The position numbers were made by a program, and so were the translations under genes. The notes beneath the pieces were generated by a model, which did no database searches, was not told the origin of the DNA, and saw nothing but the letters and a program-made list of their open reading frames with translations. A DNA stretch of 20,268 nucleotides from Ceraceosorus guamensis (taxonomy: Eukaryota > Basidiomycota > Exobasidiomycetes > Ceraceosorales > Ceraceosoraceae), in NCBI RefSeq assembly GCF_003144195.1, contig NW_020290160.1, positions 1 through 20,268 of the forward strand, in the 5' to 3' direction. Of this stretch, positions 1 through 9,116 are shown piece after piece (positions within the stretch are counted from its first letter, which is position 1; the number at the start of each line of letters is the position of its first letter).

Positions 1-654
1 ATTTGGGCCGTCGCATGCACCACAACACTCAAGACAGCAGCAGGTCACACGACACACGCATCATCGTGGCTTCATGCAGATATGGTGCTTCGCTAGTAGC
101 GTTTTTTTTTTTCACTGGAGCATCTTGGCTTCGCTACCAACCCTTCCCTGCCATCGATTTGTGCACGCTCGCAACGCACTCTGAGCCGCTCGCGTCCACA
201 AATGGAATTTGTGATTAGTGATGAACATTCAGCGCCTCTTATCCGCGGCCCTGGATGGGACCGGCGACGGCGGGGATGGCGCGGCGGCGGGGCCCTCGGA
301 CCTGTGGCTGCGCCGGAGCTGAACCTCCGTCGCAGTCATGACACAGTCATCACAAGAGCTCGTGGCTTCGGATAGATTGGCGCTTGGATCCATCGTCTGC
401 ATCCGCGGAGCTCAACGTCCCGAATGCAGGCTTGGACAGGTCTGGTCTACTCCGTGTGAAGCCTCGCGGTCAGCATACACCTCGACAAGCACCTTCAGTG
501 CGGCAGAGATTGGGCGTCCAACAAAGCGCACTGCTGCGCATGCAGACGTTCATGTGTGCGTCTCTGAGAACACATCGCTATCGGCCACCACGGCTGACGT
601 TCTGCGTGACTCGCCCAGTCTGTGCGCGCCGCGCGGTCGACTACTGCGCACAAG
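1..654. other. Intergenic or unassigned stretch at left edge
   Basis: I can support no gene here. Several overlapping open frames exist, but none shows a signal peptide, a known domain or a convincing splice pattern. Bases 238-322 form a markedly GC-rich patch inside a 33-codon frame (ATG at 221, stop ending 322) that differs in composition from its surroundings; its origin is unclear. A run of 10 T lies near 102. The first exon belonging to the relic at 655-801 should lie here if it survives, but I could not find its signal-peptide or P-x-G-F motif. Confidence 0.4.
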
Positions 655-801
655 CGACATTTGTCCGTTGTGTCGAAGCGGTCGGAGCAGCCGCAAAGTG
701 CTGGATGGATCATCGCACCAAGAGCCCGAGAATTTGGACCAAAATCAAGGCCCTTGGACCCGAGAGAAGACAAAGTACGCGTACCGAAAGTGCACATACG
801 C
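655..801 (+). pseudogene. Relic of family A secreted-protein gene (exon 2-like)
   Basis: This stretch resembles exon 2 of the family A genes downstream, especially the one at 5709-6297. One frame reads CVEAVGAAAKCW, which matches the family signature C-x9-C-W and nearly repeats the GAAAKCW of the fourth gene; it continues with a K-I-K-A-L-G-P-E stretch like the A-V-A-P-G-P-K of that gene. It is preceded by a plausible acceptor (CAAG before 655). It ends at ACGC followed by GTGAGC, where intact copies have ACGCT followed by GTGAGT. The second half of the core is disturbed: the A-C pair after the C-W is lost, and the C-T at the end falls in another frame. Length is about 147 nt against 160 in the closest copies. 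No first, third or fourth exon was found, so a decayed duplicate is likelier than a working gene. Confidence 0.55.
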
Positions 802-1304
802 GTGAGCTATGTCGCCAGCTGTTTGAACACACCAAGGCTGGCATGAGCTTGGCATACGCTCCTCTTTATACTACCCCTGAGGTTTCATGCGAGTCTTGGT
901 CCCCATTTGAGTCGCGCTACCGCTGCTTCATTGCATTTTGCGCTGCGCATCTTCCTCGAACCATTTAAAGAGGTGTTTTTCTTCTCTTCTCAATTGTGGC
1001 CGTAAATGACAAAAACGAGGTCAGGTCTGACTGCGCATCCGCTGGCAAAGAGGCGAGACCCAGGGTGTGCCGCGTGAACGGATGCTGGCTTTTGTGGTGC
1101 CCATGTCAAGCGCAAGGACAGACGGTCAAGCCTGCTCCAGCGCTGCGTGCCGATCAAATGATGGAAAAGTTGGCGCATAAGTAAGAAGGTACGATGCGCA
1201 GATCCGACGTTCCCCCCATCTACAGCTTCCTTTGAAAGTGCAAAATTCTATCCCTGAGCCTCAACATCGACCTAACCCTTCAGAAAAAAGTCGATCTCTT
1301 CATC
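802..1304. other. Spacer upstream of first intact family A gene
   Basis: No gene supported. This is the presumed promoter and 5' leader of the gene starting at 1305. A TATA-like ATACT/TTATA stretch occurs near 866-872, but it is too far from 1305 to be assigned with confidence. The last 100 bases are pyrimidine-rich, as is common before fungal start codons. Confidence 0.4.
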
Positions 1305-1889
1305 ATGGTATCTGCATTCAACCTCGCCTTCATTCTCTGCGCCGTCTCTGTTGCACATGCGCGTACTCTTGTAAAACCTGAAGGATTCACCAAGAACGCG
1401 ATTCGTAAGTTGGACGCTCACCACGAGGTTGCAATGTTCGCTCATACTTCCGTCGCCATCTCCACCATGCTGCAGTTGTCAAGTGGACCGTTGCGCAGGA
1501 TACGAACTGCCGTGCAAACATTGCCGCTGCGGACCAATGCTGGCTCAAAGCCTGCACGGCTAGGAGCGCGCAGTCGTTCACCGTCAATCTGCTCGGCCCT
1601 GTGATAGAGGAGGGACTCAACAGCGGAAATGCTTGGGCGGAGTGCACCGCGTGAGTTGCAGCATATGACGAGATCGAGCCCTTGCGTCTTGACCCTCAGC
1701 TCGAACGATCCTCCCTTTTCAAACCTCAGCGAAGGTCCGAACGGGTAAGTACGAATGAGTGAGGCTTACCACATCCGAAGCGTAGACGGCTGATGATCAC
1801 ACCTTGTTCTTTTGCCGCTCGATAGCAACCTAGTCAACCTTTCGCAGGATGTCGCCGAAAAGGACGTGTCGTTCACTGTGATCGGCTGA
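1305..1889 (+). CDS. Small secreted cysteine protein, family A copy 1
   Basis: Predicted spliced gene with exons 1305-1404, 1476-1650, 1700-1744 and 1826-1889, giving 127 aa in an unbroken frame. Introns are 71, 49 and 81 nt with GTAAGT or GTGAGT donors and CAG or TAG acceptors, in phases 1, 2 and 2. Residues 1-19 form a signal peptide (MVSAFNLAFILCAVSVAHA). The mature start carries KPEGFTKNA, the family P-x-G-F-[ST]-x-N-A motif, at the end of exon 1. Exon 2 holds the four-cysteine core: C-x9-C-W-x2-A-C, then W-A-E-C-T. The tail contains an NLS glycosylation sequon at the position of the NYT sequon in copies 3 and 4. The protein is presumably exported and disulfide-bonded. It resembles no family I recognise; a candidate effector or other extracellular role is inference. 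It is the most divergent copy with copy 2; both have a 175-nt exon 2. Confidence 0.8.
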
Positions 1890-2569
1890 AGCGCTGCAGG
1901 GTAAAGCGGCATTTGCTGAGCCTTCCGTCTTCAATGTCTTTCGGCCGATCCGGCTTCGACAAAGGACACATCAGAGACGACCAATTCATCATGAAGCTGT
2001 CACGAGCTACCTCGAATGAGTAAAAGCCGAATAGAGATACTTCATGATTCTGTCAATGTCAGACTGCAATGCTTGTTGTGAGACGAAATGATGTCCGCAT
2101 CAAGTGACAATATTTGGGGTTAACTGGTGCCTCCTTGATTGTCGGTGTCCCCAACCGTGCTTAGTAAATTAAACAAACACGTCTGCACCGGCTGGAATGA
2201 CCTATGCCGAGAGCAGCACAAATGCAAGCTTGTCGCACCGGGAATGCGTTGCCGGGCCGTGTCGGCGGCGCCAGCCGATATCGTGAGAATGTCATGGACG
2301 CTTTGCTGCAGCTCAAATGCTCCGCTGCTGTGCCGGGGCGACCATGCACTCAGCGTTGCTGCAAGTGTGCTGCCTGCTGGAACTGATGAGCGGTTCAGCG
2401 AGTCTCTGGCGCGTAGCAGGATTCGCAAGATGCGCACTTCAGTGATTGTATGACCTTCAATGTCGTCGAGAGACATCAACTTGCGAATACCCGGCACTTT
2501 CCGCTTCGACTTCCCAACATGACACCCACCCCAAATTTCAAATGTTCACCAAAATTTGACCGTTTCAAC
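1890..2569. other. Spacer between family A copies 1 and 2
   Basis: About 680 bases without a supported gene. An open minus-strand frame of 125 codons (2120-2497) and an overlapping plus-strand frame (2139-2453) exist, but neither has a recognisable domain, signal peptide or splice pattern. The part nearest 2570 should hold the promoter of copy 2; no clear TATA box was seen. Confidence 0.4.
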
Positions 2570-3157
2570 ATGATCGCCATCTGCAGCTTCACTCTTCTAC
2601 TATGTGCCCTTGTTGCCGCGCAAGCGACTCCAAAGTATACAAGACCTGCAGGTTTCACTGACAATGCCAAAGGTGCGTCGATTCGAACCGATGGAAGAGC
2701 GCTCGACTGATGAAGCATCCACACGCAACGGACCACACAGTCGTGTACTGGAAACAGGCATTTGACTCGCAATGTACATCAAACATTGGCACCGCCTCTC
2801 AATGTTGGACGAACGCATGCACCAACATGGCCAATGGACAGTACAGGATCAATGCTTTCACTTCAGTCGCGGAGGAGCCATCCAATGGTGGCTACGGCTG
2901 GGCAGAATGCACCGGGTGGGTGATCGGTCAAAGCCTGCTTATTGTGTGGCTTTGAAGATGTACTCACGTCTCCATATTATCCGCATCATTTGCAGCGAGA
3001 CGCTGGAAGGGTGAGACGAGTGCAGTTGGCGCGCGCCGGGAAACGCGCTTGTGTGGTCGACTGATTTCTGTCGGCCTTCACTTTTTGCACCCTGCTTACC
3101 AGTAATACCTACGACCTCACCCAGTACATTCGCAAGTACATGGTAGGCTACGCTTGA
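2570..3157 (+). CDS. Small secreted cysteine protein, family A copy 2
   Basis: Predicted exons are 2570-2672, 2741-2915, 2996-3010 and 3103-3157 (115 aa, frame intact). Introns are 68, 80 and 92 nt in phases 1, 2 and 2, as in its paralogues. The start at 2570 places a signal peptide (about residues 1-18, MIAICSFTLLLCALVAAQ) at the terminus; in-frame ATGs at 2450 and 2519 would bury it and are rejected. RPAGFTDNA follows the signal peptide. The core has QC-x9-C-W-x2-A-C and W-A-E-C-T. Exon 3 is a 15-nt microexon (five codons) where other copies have 33 or 45 nt; skipping it would keep the frame. The first donor is the weaker GTGCGT. Function is unknown; secretion is inferred from the signal peptide. 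Confidence 0.78.
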
Positions 3158-3678
3158 GCTCGGATGGCGAGCTACGGATCAGAGTTAAGCGCGTGGGACG
3201 CTTGTGTCAAGCGCACGGTCCCCTTTACGCTCGAGGCAGTTGAGCGGCCGCAAGGGCCATGCATGTACACAAGTCTCTGTGTCGCGCACGCACAAAGTGC
3301 ACGAAATATGCATGTACATAAAGCTCAAATCTGCAATATGAACACCATCATTCTTGTTGAACACAAGCGCGACATCTTCCAGTTCCTTCAGTCGACCTAC
3401 CACTCGATACGAGTTTGGTCCCTTTCCACAACAGATCAACATATCGATTGGCAAAAGAGGCGTTCACAATCTTTGCTAACCTACGCAAAGTAGATTGCTC
3501 AAGGCAGCGCGGGCCGTCTACCTTACTCCGCGATCATGCGACTTATTGCCAATCATTGTCTGCATAGACAACGGCTAACGTGTCATTGTGAGCTCAATCA
3601 ATGCTGAGCGCTTACGGGTACGAATCGTGAGCTCTGTGATGCGCGCGGACACGCCTTGTCATGACCCATAGTCCCATA

Positions 3679-3701
3679 GTGTCTGGTGCAATGCCAGACA
3701 C
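3679..3701. promoter_or_regulatory. Palindrome upstream of family A copy 3
   Basis: GTGTCTGG and CCAGACAC form a perfect 8-bp inverted repeat separated by 7 bases. It ends 26 bp before a TATA box and about 150 bp before the start codon, so it could bind a dimeric regulator. The binding role is inference; no known operator was recognised. Confidence 0.35.
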
Positions 3702-3727
3702 CTGCGCAAGCACTCGAGTAGATGTAG

Positions 3728-3733
3728 TATAAA
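3728..3733 (+). promoter_or_regulatory. TATA box of family A copy 3
   Basis: TATAAA lies 118 bp before the ATG at 3851 and is followed by a pyrimidine-rich leader. A family B gene (ATG 13489) has a TATA box at a very similar distance. Confidence 0.55.
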
Positions 3734-3850
3734 TGAGCGCTCAAGAACTTCCCCCTTCACCTCACGTTTTCCCCATTCTCGAATCGTCTATCCTGAAGAA
3801 AAGTCGTTGAAAAGCCATTCTCGCGCTGCGTTTTTCGTGGACTTACCAAC

Positions 3851-4429
3851 ATGTTCAATCACATAAAGACCACCATCGCCCTCGCCGCGATCTTCGCAAT
3901 GGCACCGAGCCTCGCAAAGACGCCTCCAGGCTTCTCCGACAATGCCGAGAGTGAGTGGGTGCTGCGGTTGATAAGCGAGCATGTTGGTAGATGAGGACGC
4001 TGACTGCAGACGAATTCGTCATCAGTCGTTTCCATCTCGACGGGCCATCCAGGATGCAGAGAGAATCCTGGCGTTGCTTCCAACTGCTGGGAGCAGGCGT
4101 GTGATTCGGTGACTGGCAACAGTGCGAGGATCAAGCTCATGGCCCCTGCCGATAAGGTTGGCCAGTGGTGGGTCGAGTGTACGCTGTGAGTAGTGTAACT
4201 TCGACATGTTTCATAATGGAATGCGTGCCAATGATGTTGCCCTCGCCCGACCGTTTCAGTGATATCAAGATCAAACCGGTTCCTGTCGGCTCGTGAGTCA
4301 TTACCTGCATCGATCGATCCGTGTTGCCATCAGAAGCTGAGAGTCGCGAGCTCGGACTCCCAAATCAGCAAACTCGACAACTACACGGATTCTGCAATCT
4401 CAAAGACTGGCTTCCACAAAGAGGCCTGA
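3851..4429 (+). CDS. Small secreted cysteine protein, family A copy 3
   Basis: Predicted exons are 3851-3950, 4026-4185, 4260-4292 and 4369-4429 (117 aa). Introns are 75, 74 and 76 nt, all with GTGAGT donors, in phases 1, 2 and 2. The signal peptide covers about residues 1-22 and is followed at once by KTPPGFSDNA. The exon 2 acceptor at 4025 was chosen over an AG at 4009 because it restores IVSISTGHPGC, matching IVYVSTGHPEC of copy 4. Core cysteines: C-x9-C-W-x2-A-C, then W-W-V-E-C-T. Exons 3 and 4 encode DIKIKPVPVGS and KLDNYTDSA, with an NYT glycosylation sequon conserved in copy 4. Exon lengths 1-3 (100, 160, 33) equal those of copy 4, so these two are a recent pair. The protein is secreted by prediction; its function is unknown. 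Confidence 0.85.
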
Positions 4430-5708
4430 AGCGGCTACCGGAGTAGTCATTTGAAGGTTGGAACGGTGCCAAATGCATGGCATCATAAGGCCGACAAAGT
4501 ATCGCCGTTCTTCTCGCTGGTGAACCAATTCTCTTTCCCTTTGCCCACTTTGCCGTCATTGAAGGGTAATATGTCCACACGTCCTGCGCCGACCTCGTCA
4601 CAAATGCTTGCTTTACCCTTGGTTTCCTGCGATTCACGTTGTCAAGAACGAAGAAACGGCAGGCGAATTCTGAATCATTCGACACACGACCTGGTGTTTG
4701 CACACTTGCGCTTGTTTTGTGGAATCAAAGGCGCTCGTTGAGCCAGAGTGACACATTCTAAAACGATACAATGAACGTTGATCTTCGAGAATTACTCGCT
4801 TCTCACCGGAGCTGAAATTCGTGTTGTTGATTCTACGCGCCGCTCGCTGACATTTGGTTGTGGCCCCACAAGTCAAGCAGCCTTCATTTGCGCTCGATAA
4901 GTTTTGAGCTGGCATCAATGAGTGTCGGTAGACAAGACTCGGTAACACTTGAGGTTGAGAACAATCTTGTTCTTCGAGCAGATAAAACGACCCTTACGTT
5001 GGCTTTATAGTGCAAGCGAAAGCTCTTTCCTTTGCGCTGCCAAGTTCCGCTTCCGTCTGGTACGCTCGTCAAACGCATCATGACATCGTTTGCGAGGGAT
5101 GCATCGCATGACGCGCGCATTATCCTAGCTTCGTGAATGAAGCTTCGTAAGGGTCTCCATTTTGGTTGTCCTCCACCACCATCATCGTTAGCGATCTTTG
5201 ACATTCACCAATTGTACTCCACAACACTGACTCCGGGTAATCTTTCGGCGCTTGGACCTGAAGGTCTCCCAAGAGCCCGCGATGTGCAAGAGAGCCCAGC
5301 GCTGTCTGGAGAACTCGGGGTAGAATCGAGTGACAAGGTGTATGATTAGCAGCGGAGAAGACGTCTGCCGGCGCAGAGGCCCAAATCTTGCGGACGAATT
5401 GCTCTTCGAAGGGGAACTCCGTGCCCCAATCCCCGACATGACCATGCGACACAGCGCCGCCAGGATCCCCGTGCGCTCGTTGACTGACGCGTCGTGGATT
5501 CTGGAGGATGTGCACCGGGCTGAATTCACCTTCAGCTGTGATAGCAGCGTTTAATGTTCACCGTCGTCGTCGACGCTGTCTGGACGCAGAAACGTGTCCA
5601 ATCATCCTACAAAAGGTCCCACAGGTGATACTATCGTCAGTCTCGTCTAGCATCACGATCGAGTCATTCCCAGCCTACCAAGCATTCCCTTCCTGCGCAG
5701 CTAGCACC
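4430..5708. other. Long spacer between family A copies 3 and 4
   Basis: About 1.28 kb without a gene I can name. The minus strand has a 131-codon frame (5120-5515) and an overlapping 113-codon frame (5188-5529). Parts read like protein (for example FPFEEQFVRKIW), but no family, signal peptide or splice structure was recognised. It may be a gene relic or chance. No second relic of family A was detected here. Confidence 0.4.
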
Positions 5709-6297
5709 ATGCTTCATCGACTCAGACTCGCAGTCTTGCTCGGTGCTATCCTTGCTATAGGCACCAGCATGGCCAACACACCTCCCGGATTCTCCGACAA
5801 CGCCTTGAGTGAGCTGGAAACAAGAAGAGTGCTTCACCGATCGATGTGCCGCAGCAGACTGACCTTTCCGTGACTCCGTACTCAAGTCGTCTATGTCTCG
5901 ACTGGTCACCCAGAATGCAGAGGAAGCATGGGAGCGGCAGCAAAGTGCTGGTCGGACGCCTGCAACATTGTGACAAGCAATGATTCGAGAATCAACGCTG
6001 TTGCACCCGGACCCAAAGTCGGTCAGCTCTGGGTGGAGTGTACGCTGTGAGTCACGAGAGAGCCGTACGCGCAGGCTGCCGCTGACTGGTGAGCACGCGA
6101 TGCGCGATACGCTGCGGTTCTGTGCAGGAACATCAAGATCAAGCCGGTTCCCCTTGGATCGTGAGTGGTCAGCTGCCACTTGTGACTTTTGCGAACAAGA
6201 TGCTGACAGCGGTCAGCACCTGACCTCCAGCGACCTCGACAACTACACCGAGTCTGCCCGTAAGCGAACTGGCTTCATGAAGGTGGCAGATCAGTGA
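5709..6297 (+). CDS. Small secreted cysteine protein, family A copy 4
   Basis: Predicted exons are 5709-5808, 5887-6046, 6128-6160 and 6231-6297 (119 aa). Introns are 78, 81 and 70 nt in phases 1, 2 and 2. The signal peptide (about residues 1-22) starts MLHRLRLAVLLGAILAIG and is followed by NTPPGFSDNA. The core reads EC-x9-C-W-x2-A-C and W-V-E-C-T. NIKIKPVPLGS and DLDNYTESA match copy 3 closely. The exon 4 acceptor at 6230 gives the same length before L-D-N-Y-T as in copy 3; an upstream AG at 6209 would add seven residues in frame and remains possible. The C-terminal GFMKVADQ and 3' flank recur as an orphan fragment at 9768. The gene is convergent with the membrane-protein gene ending at 6586. 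Function unknown. Confidence 0.85.
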
Positions 6298-6585
6298 TGC
6301 CAATGACTCCGTTGGGCGGCCATCGCCGTCAACCCTGCATCTCGCTCGCACACTTTCATTGATCCAGAAGACGGATTGGCCGTCAGCTACCTTACACCTT
6401 GGCCGAGGCGCCCAATGACTGCATCTGCATTGCAATGACAAGTGAAGCAGAGGTGACTGAGTGCTCCATTTCGATACAGCAGACTCATCCAATGAACGAG
6501 AGAAACGATGATTTGGTGACCAGCAGACAATATGGTGACGAAAAAGACAAGGCGAGTCCAGAAGCGTGCGGAAGCCGGTCAGACA

Positions 6586-9116
6586 CTAGTCCGCAATGAG
6601 ATTCCAGGTCGAGACGTTACCAGCGAGGGGAGAGCCGGCGGGTGGCATGTGCATTGCCTTGCGAAGGCGCAGACCGTGCGCGCCGCTCGTGCTCTCGCAC
6701 TCGAACAATTGCAAGTTGTCTTCCGTGAGGCATGCCTGCTTTTGCGATCCGCCCAATTCAGGCTGCAGGCGTCGAGGAGTGCCATATGTCTGGCACAACA
6801 GGGCAAAAGGTCCAGTGAGGCGCTTGCGTACTGCTCTGACGGTCAAGTCGTTACAGCGCCAAGTGTGAGCAGCCGCAGCGAGCGCGACCAAAGAGATGGT
6901 GATGCACTCGATGAGAACGATGGCCGCAAAGACAGTCAAGACCACGAGGTGAACTCGCGTGCCAGGTACTCCATGACCTTCCAGCGTGTCCAGTGGCGTG
7001 CTGCTCATCATCTCGGCAGAGTATGCCATCAACCAGCGAGAGAGCGTTCGACTGTAAACTTCCGGGTAGGGATCAGAAGCTAGCTGACCTGCACCATCGA
7101 TGATCGACCCTATCAGGTCCGAGCCAGGCGTGGCAAAGAGGTCCGTTCTGCAAGGCGAGGAGACGAGAAATTATCGGAAGATCACACAAAGAAGAGTCGA
7201 GAACGGTTGGATCAAAGGTTAGCGTCAGCGTTGGGCACTCGCTGTATCTGCTGCCGCGCAAAGACTCACGCGCTCCAAACGAATCTGTGCGCTGCTGCAG
7301 CGTTCACGTCCTGCGTACCAATTGTCTTGAATGTGCTGGGCGGATCAAATCGATACGTGACAAGTCTCACGGCGACGTCGCAGTGCAGCACATTCGTTGC
7401 TCCCGAGTGGCCCCAGACGACGAATCCTCTGCCATATCGAATCACTGTTTCAGCGGTGCTGTAGAAACAGACAGCCGGCCTGGTCTCACTCACGTAGTTG
7501 GGTCATACGTGCCACTTCCGTGTCCGCCTTCGTAGTCAACGTAAGCTTGAGAAATGATCGTGGTACCCCAGTGCAGAGGGCTGCGAAATCGAGGAAGTCG
7601 CTGTAAGCTGCGCGCTCATAATTCTTTCGTGAGAGGTACTCGGCACTCACTTGGTGAAAGGTACGTTGCTGTCGATCTGAACGTTGCCGGCAGCGTCCAG
7701 CCAACCTGTTGCTTCTGCCGTTCCATTGTACTGGTGCGGTCCATTGCATCTAAGATCAACGCCAGATAGTGGCCCGCAGTACGAAGTCCCCGTGCCATCG
7801 CCGGCGCATTGGGTACACTCCCTCGTGATACTGGCGCACGTAGCCTTGATGCCTGGCGCAGTTGCAGAGTATGAAAAGGCGGGCTGGTTCGGGGCTACCA
7901 TGATGGAGTGCGTGTCGTCGGTCCAGGCAACAGCATGGGTGGTGGATGAGTTGGCAAATGCTTTTTGCCCTTTTGGTGCCCAAATGACAAGGTTGCCCGA
8001 TGCAGCACCGCTGATTCGCCACGGTTGTGAGACGTCGAATATCAGCAAGCGCTAACCGGATGAGCACAGACGCGCCCGTGGACTCACTTGTAGTAGCCGC
8101 AGCTGTTCTTTGCTTCAGAGCTCGAAAAGTCATTGAAGTAAGCGTTCCACGAGGCACAGTATGTTTCGTTGACCCGTCGACCCAGAAGCATGCTAGAAAT
8201 GGTAGAGTCGGCCTGTGCCCCATAGGCATTGGCAGTGTCATTCACTGACGCTGTGACCGACAGAGGATCCACTGTCCAATCGAGTGGCGGCGTTGCGATG
8301 AGGCTTTTTGCGCGCGTTTCGGCTTGCATTTGAGCGGGTGTGGGAGGCAGCCAGACCTTGGAGTTGACAGTCGTTTGATGGAATGCAAAGTCGGCAAAGA
8401 AAGCCAACACTTCGAGAGTCAAGAGCCAGCAGAGCAAAATGACGGCGGCAGAGACAAAAGCAGGCATCTTTGGACGTCTGGCGTGGCCGCTTTTACCGAG
8501 CAGGTACTTGATGCCGTCGGAGAGGGCGAAAAAGTTGGCAGAACCGAGAGCGGTCTGAACGATGCCGAGTCTGAGAGCGTTGTGAGATGTTGGGTCTAAA
8601 TGAGTTGAGGAGATCAGACGTGTGGGTTGATCGCTGCACTACTCACTGCAGGGGTGTCGGAAGAGTGCTGTTGGAATATGTACCGTTGAGTTCGCTACGT
8701 CGCAGCCAGCTTGCGGCGCACAAGTATCCAAAGACCGCCATTGCTGAGGACACGGGGAGGCTCACTGTGAGTAAAGCTACTCCATACGAACGTGCGCCTC
8801 TGTGCCGCTCACCTGGAGCAACAACCTTTTCAGCTATCTTGCTGGTGACTTGACTGATCGTCAAGAGCTCGTGTACGGGCGCGGTGGTGTAGATGTAGAG
8901 ACCAACGCGGATCGCCTGGTGAGCTTTGAAGATGTACCAAAACAGCACACAAAGCGGAGCGAGGAGCGCGATAAGGACTGCGAGGCCTTTGAACAAGACC
9001 CAAAAGATGGCGCGCAGCGGTCGACCCCGTGTGTCAGGCGGCTGTGCTGGGGCGGCATTGTACTTGAGCATGCCAGAGTCGCTGGATGAGGTCAGGTGGT
9101 AGGCGGGACGCTGCAT
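6586..9116 (-). CDS. Large multi-pass membrane protein, function unknown
   Basis: Predicted exons, in transcript order, are 9116-8813, 8764-8647, 8570-8088, 8010-7651, 7580-7494, 7458-7270 and 7147-6586: about 700 aa in a continuous frame. Hydrophobic segments lie at about residues 36-64, 105-122 and 178-203 and at 580-607. Between them is a region of about 375 residues with N-x-[ST] sequons, a cysteine cluster (CASITRECTQC) and motifs such as NPLHWGTTIISQAYVDYEGG, which looks extracytoplasmic. The C-terminus (about 93 residues) is probably cytoplasmic. The acceptor at 7581 was chosen because it opens the LHWGTT frame. One intron is only 35 nt (7459-7493) but is needed to avoid a stop; another (8765-8812) is 48 nt and in frame. 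The frame stays open upstream to 9449, so a longer N-terminus is possible. It resembles large fungal plasma-membrane proteins of unknown role; I cannot name a family. Confidence 0.72.

Larger units (their letters stand above)
3158..3850. other. Spacer and promoter of family A copy 3
   Basis: About 690 bases. No gene is supported, although an 89-codon minus-strand frame (3185-3454) has a protein-like composition without a match I recognise. The right half holds a perfect 8-bp stem palindrome (3679-3701) and a TATA box (3728-3733), then a CT-rich leader up to the ATG at 3851. Confidence 0.45.

Noticed and set aside
2120-2497. 125-codon minus-strand frame between family A copies 1 and 2
   Set aside because: No domain, signal peptide or splice pattern, and overlapping frames on the other strand are equally open.
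3185-3454. 89-codon minus-strand frame downstream of family A copy 2
   Set aside because: Protein-like in places, but with no recognisable family or start context; not strong enough for a gene call.
6231-6297. Kex2-type cleavage site (R-K-R) in the tail of family A copy 4 releasing a short peptide
   Set aside because: The basic motif is not conserved in copy 3 or the other paralogues, so a repeat-peptide precursor is not supported.
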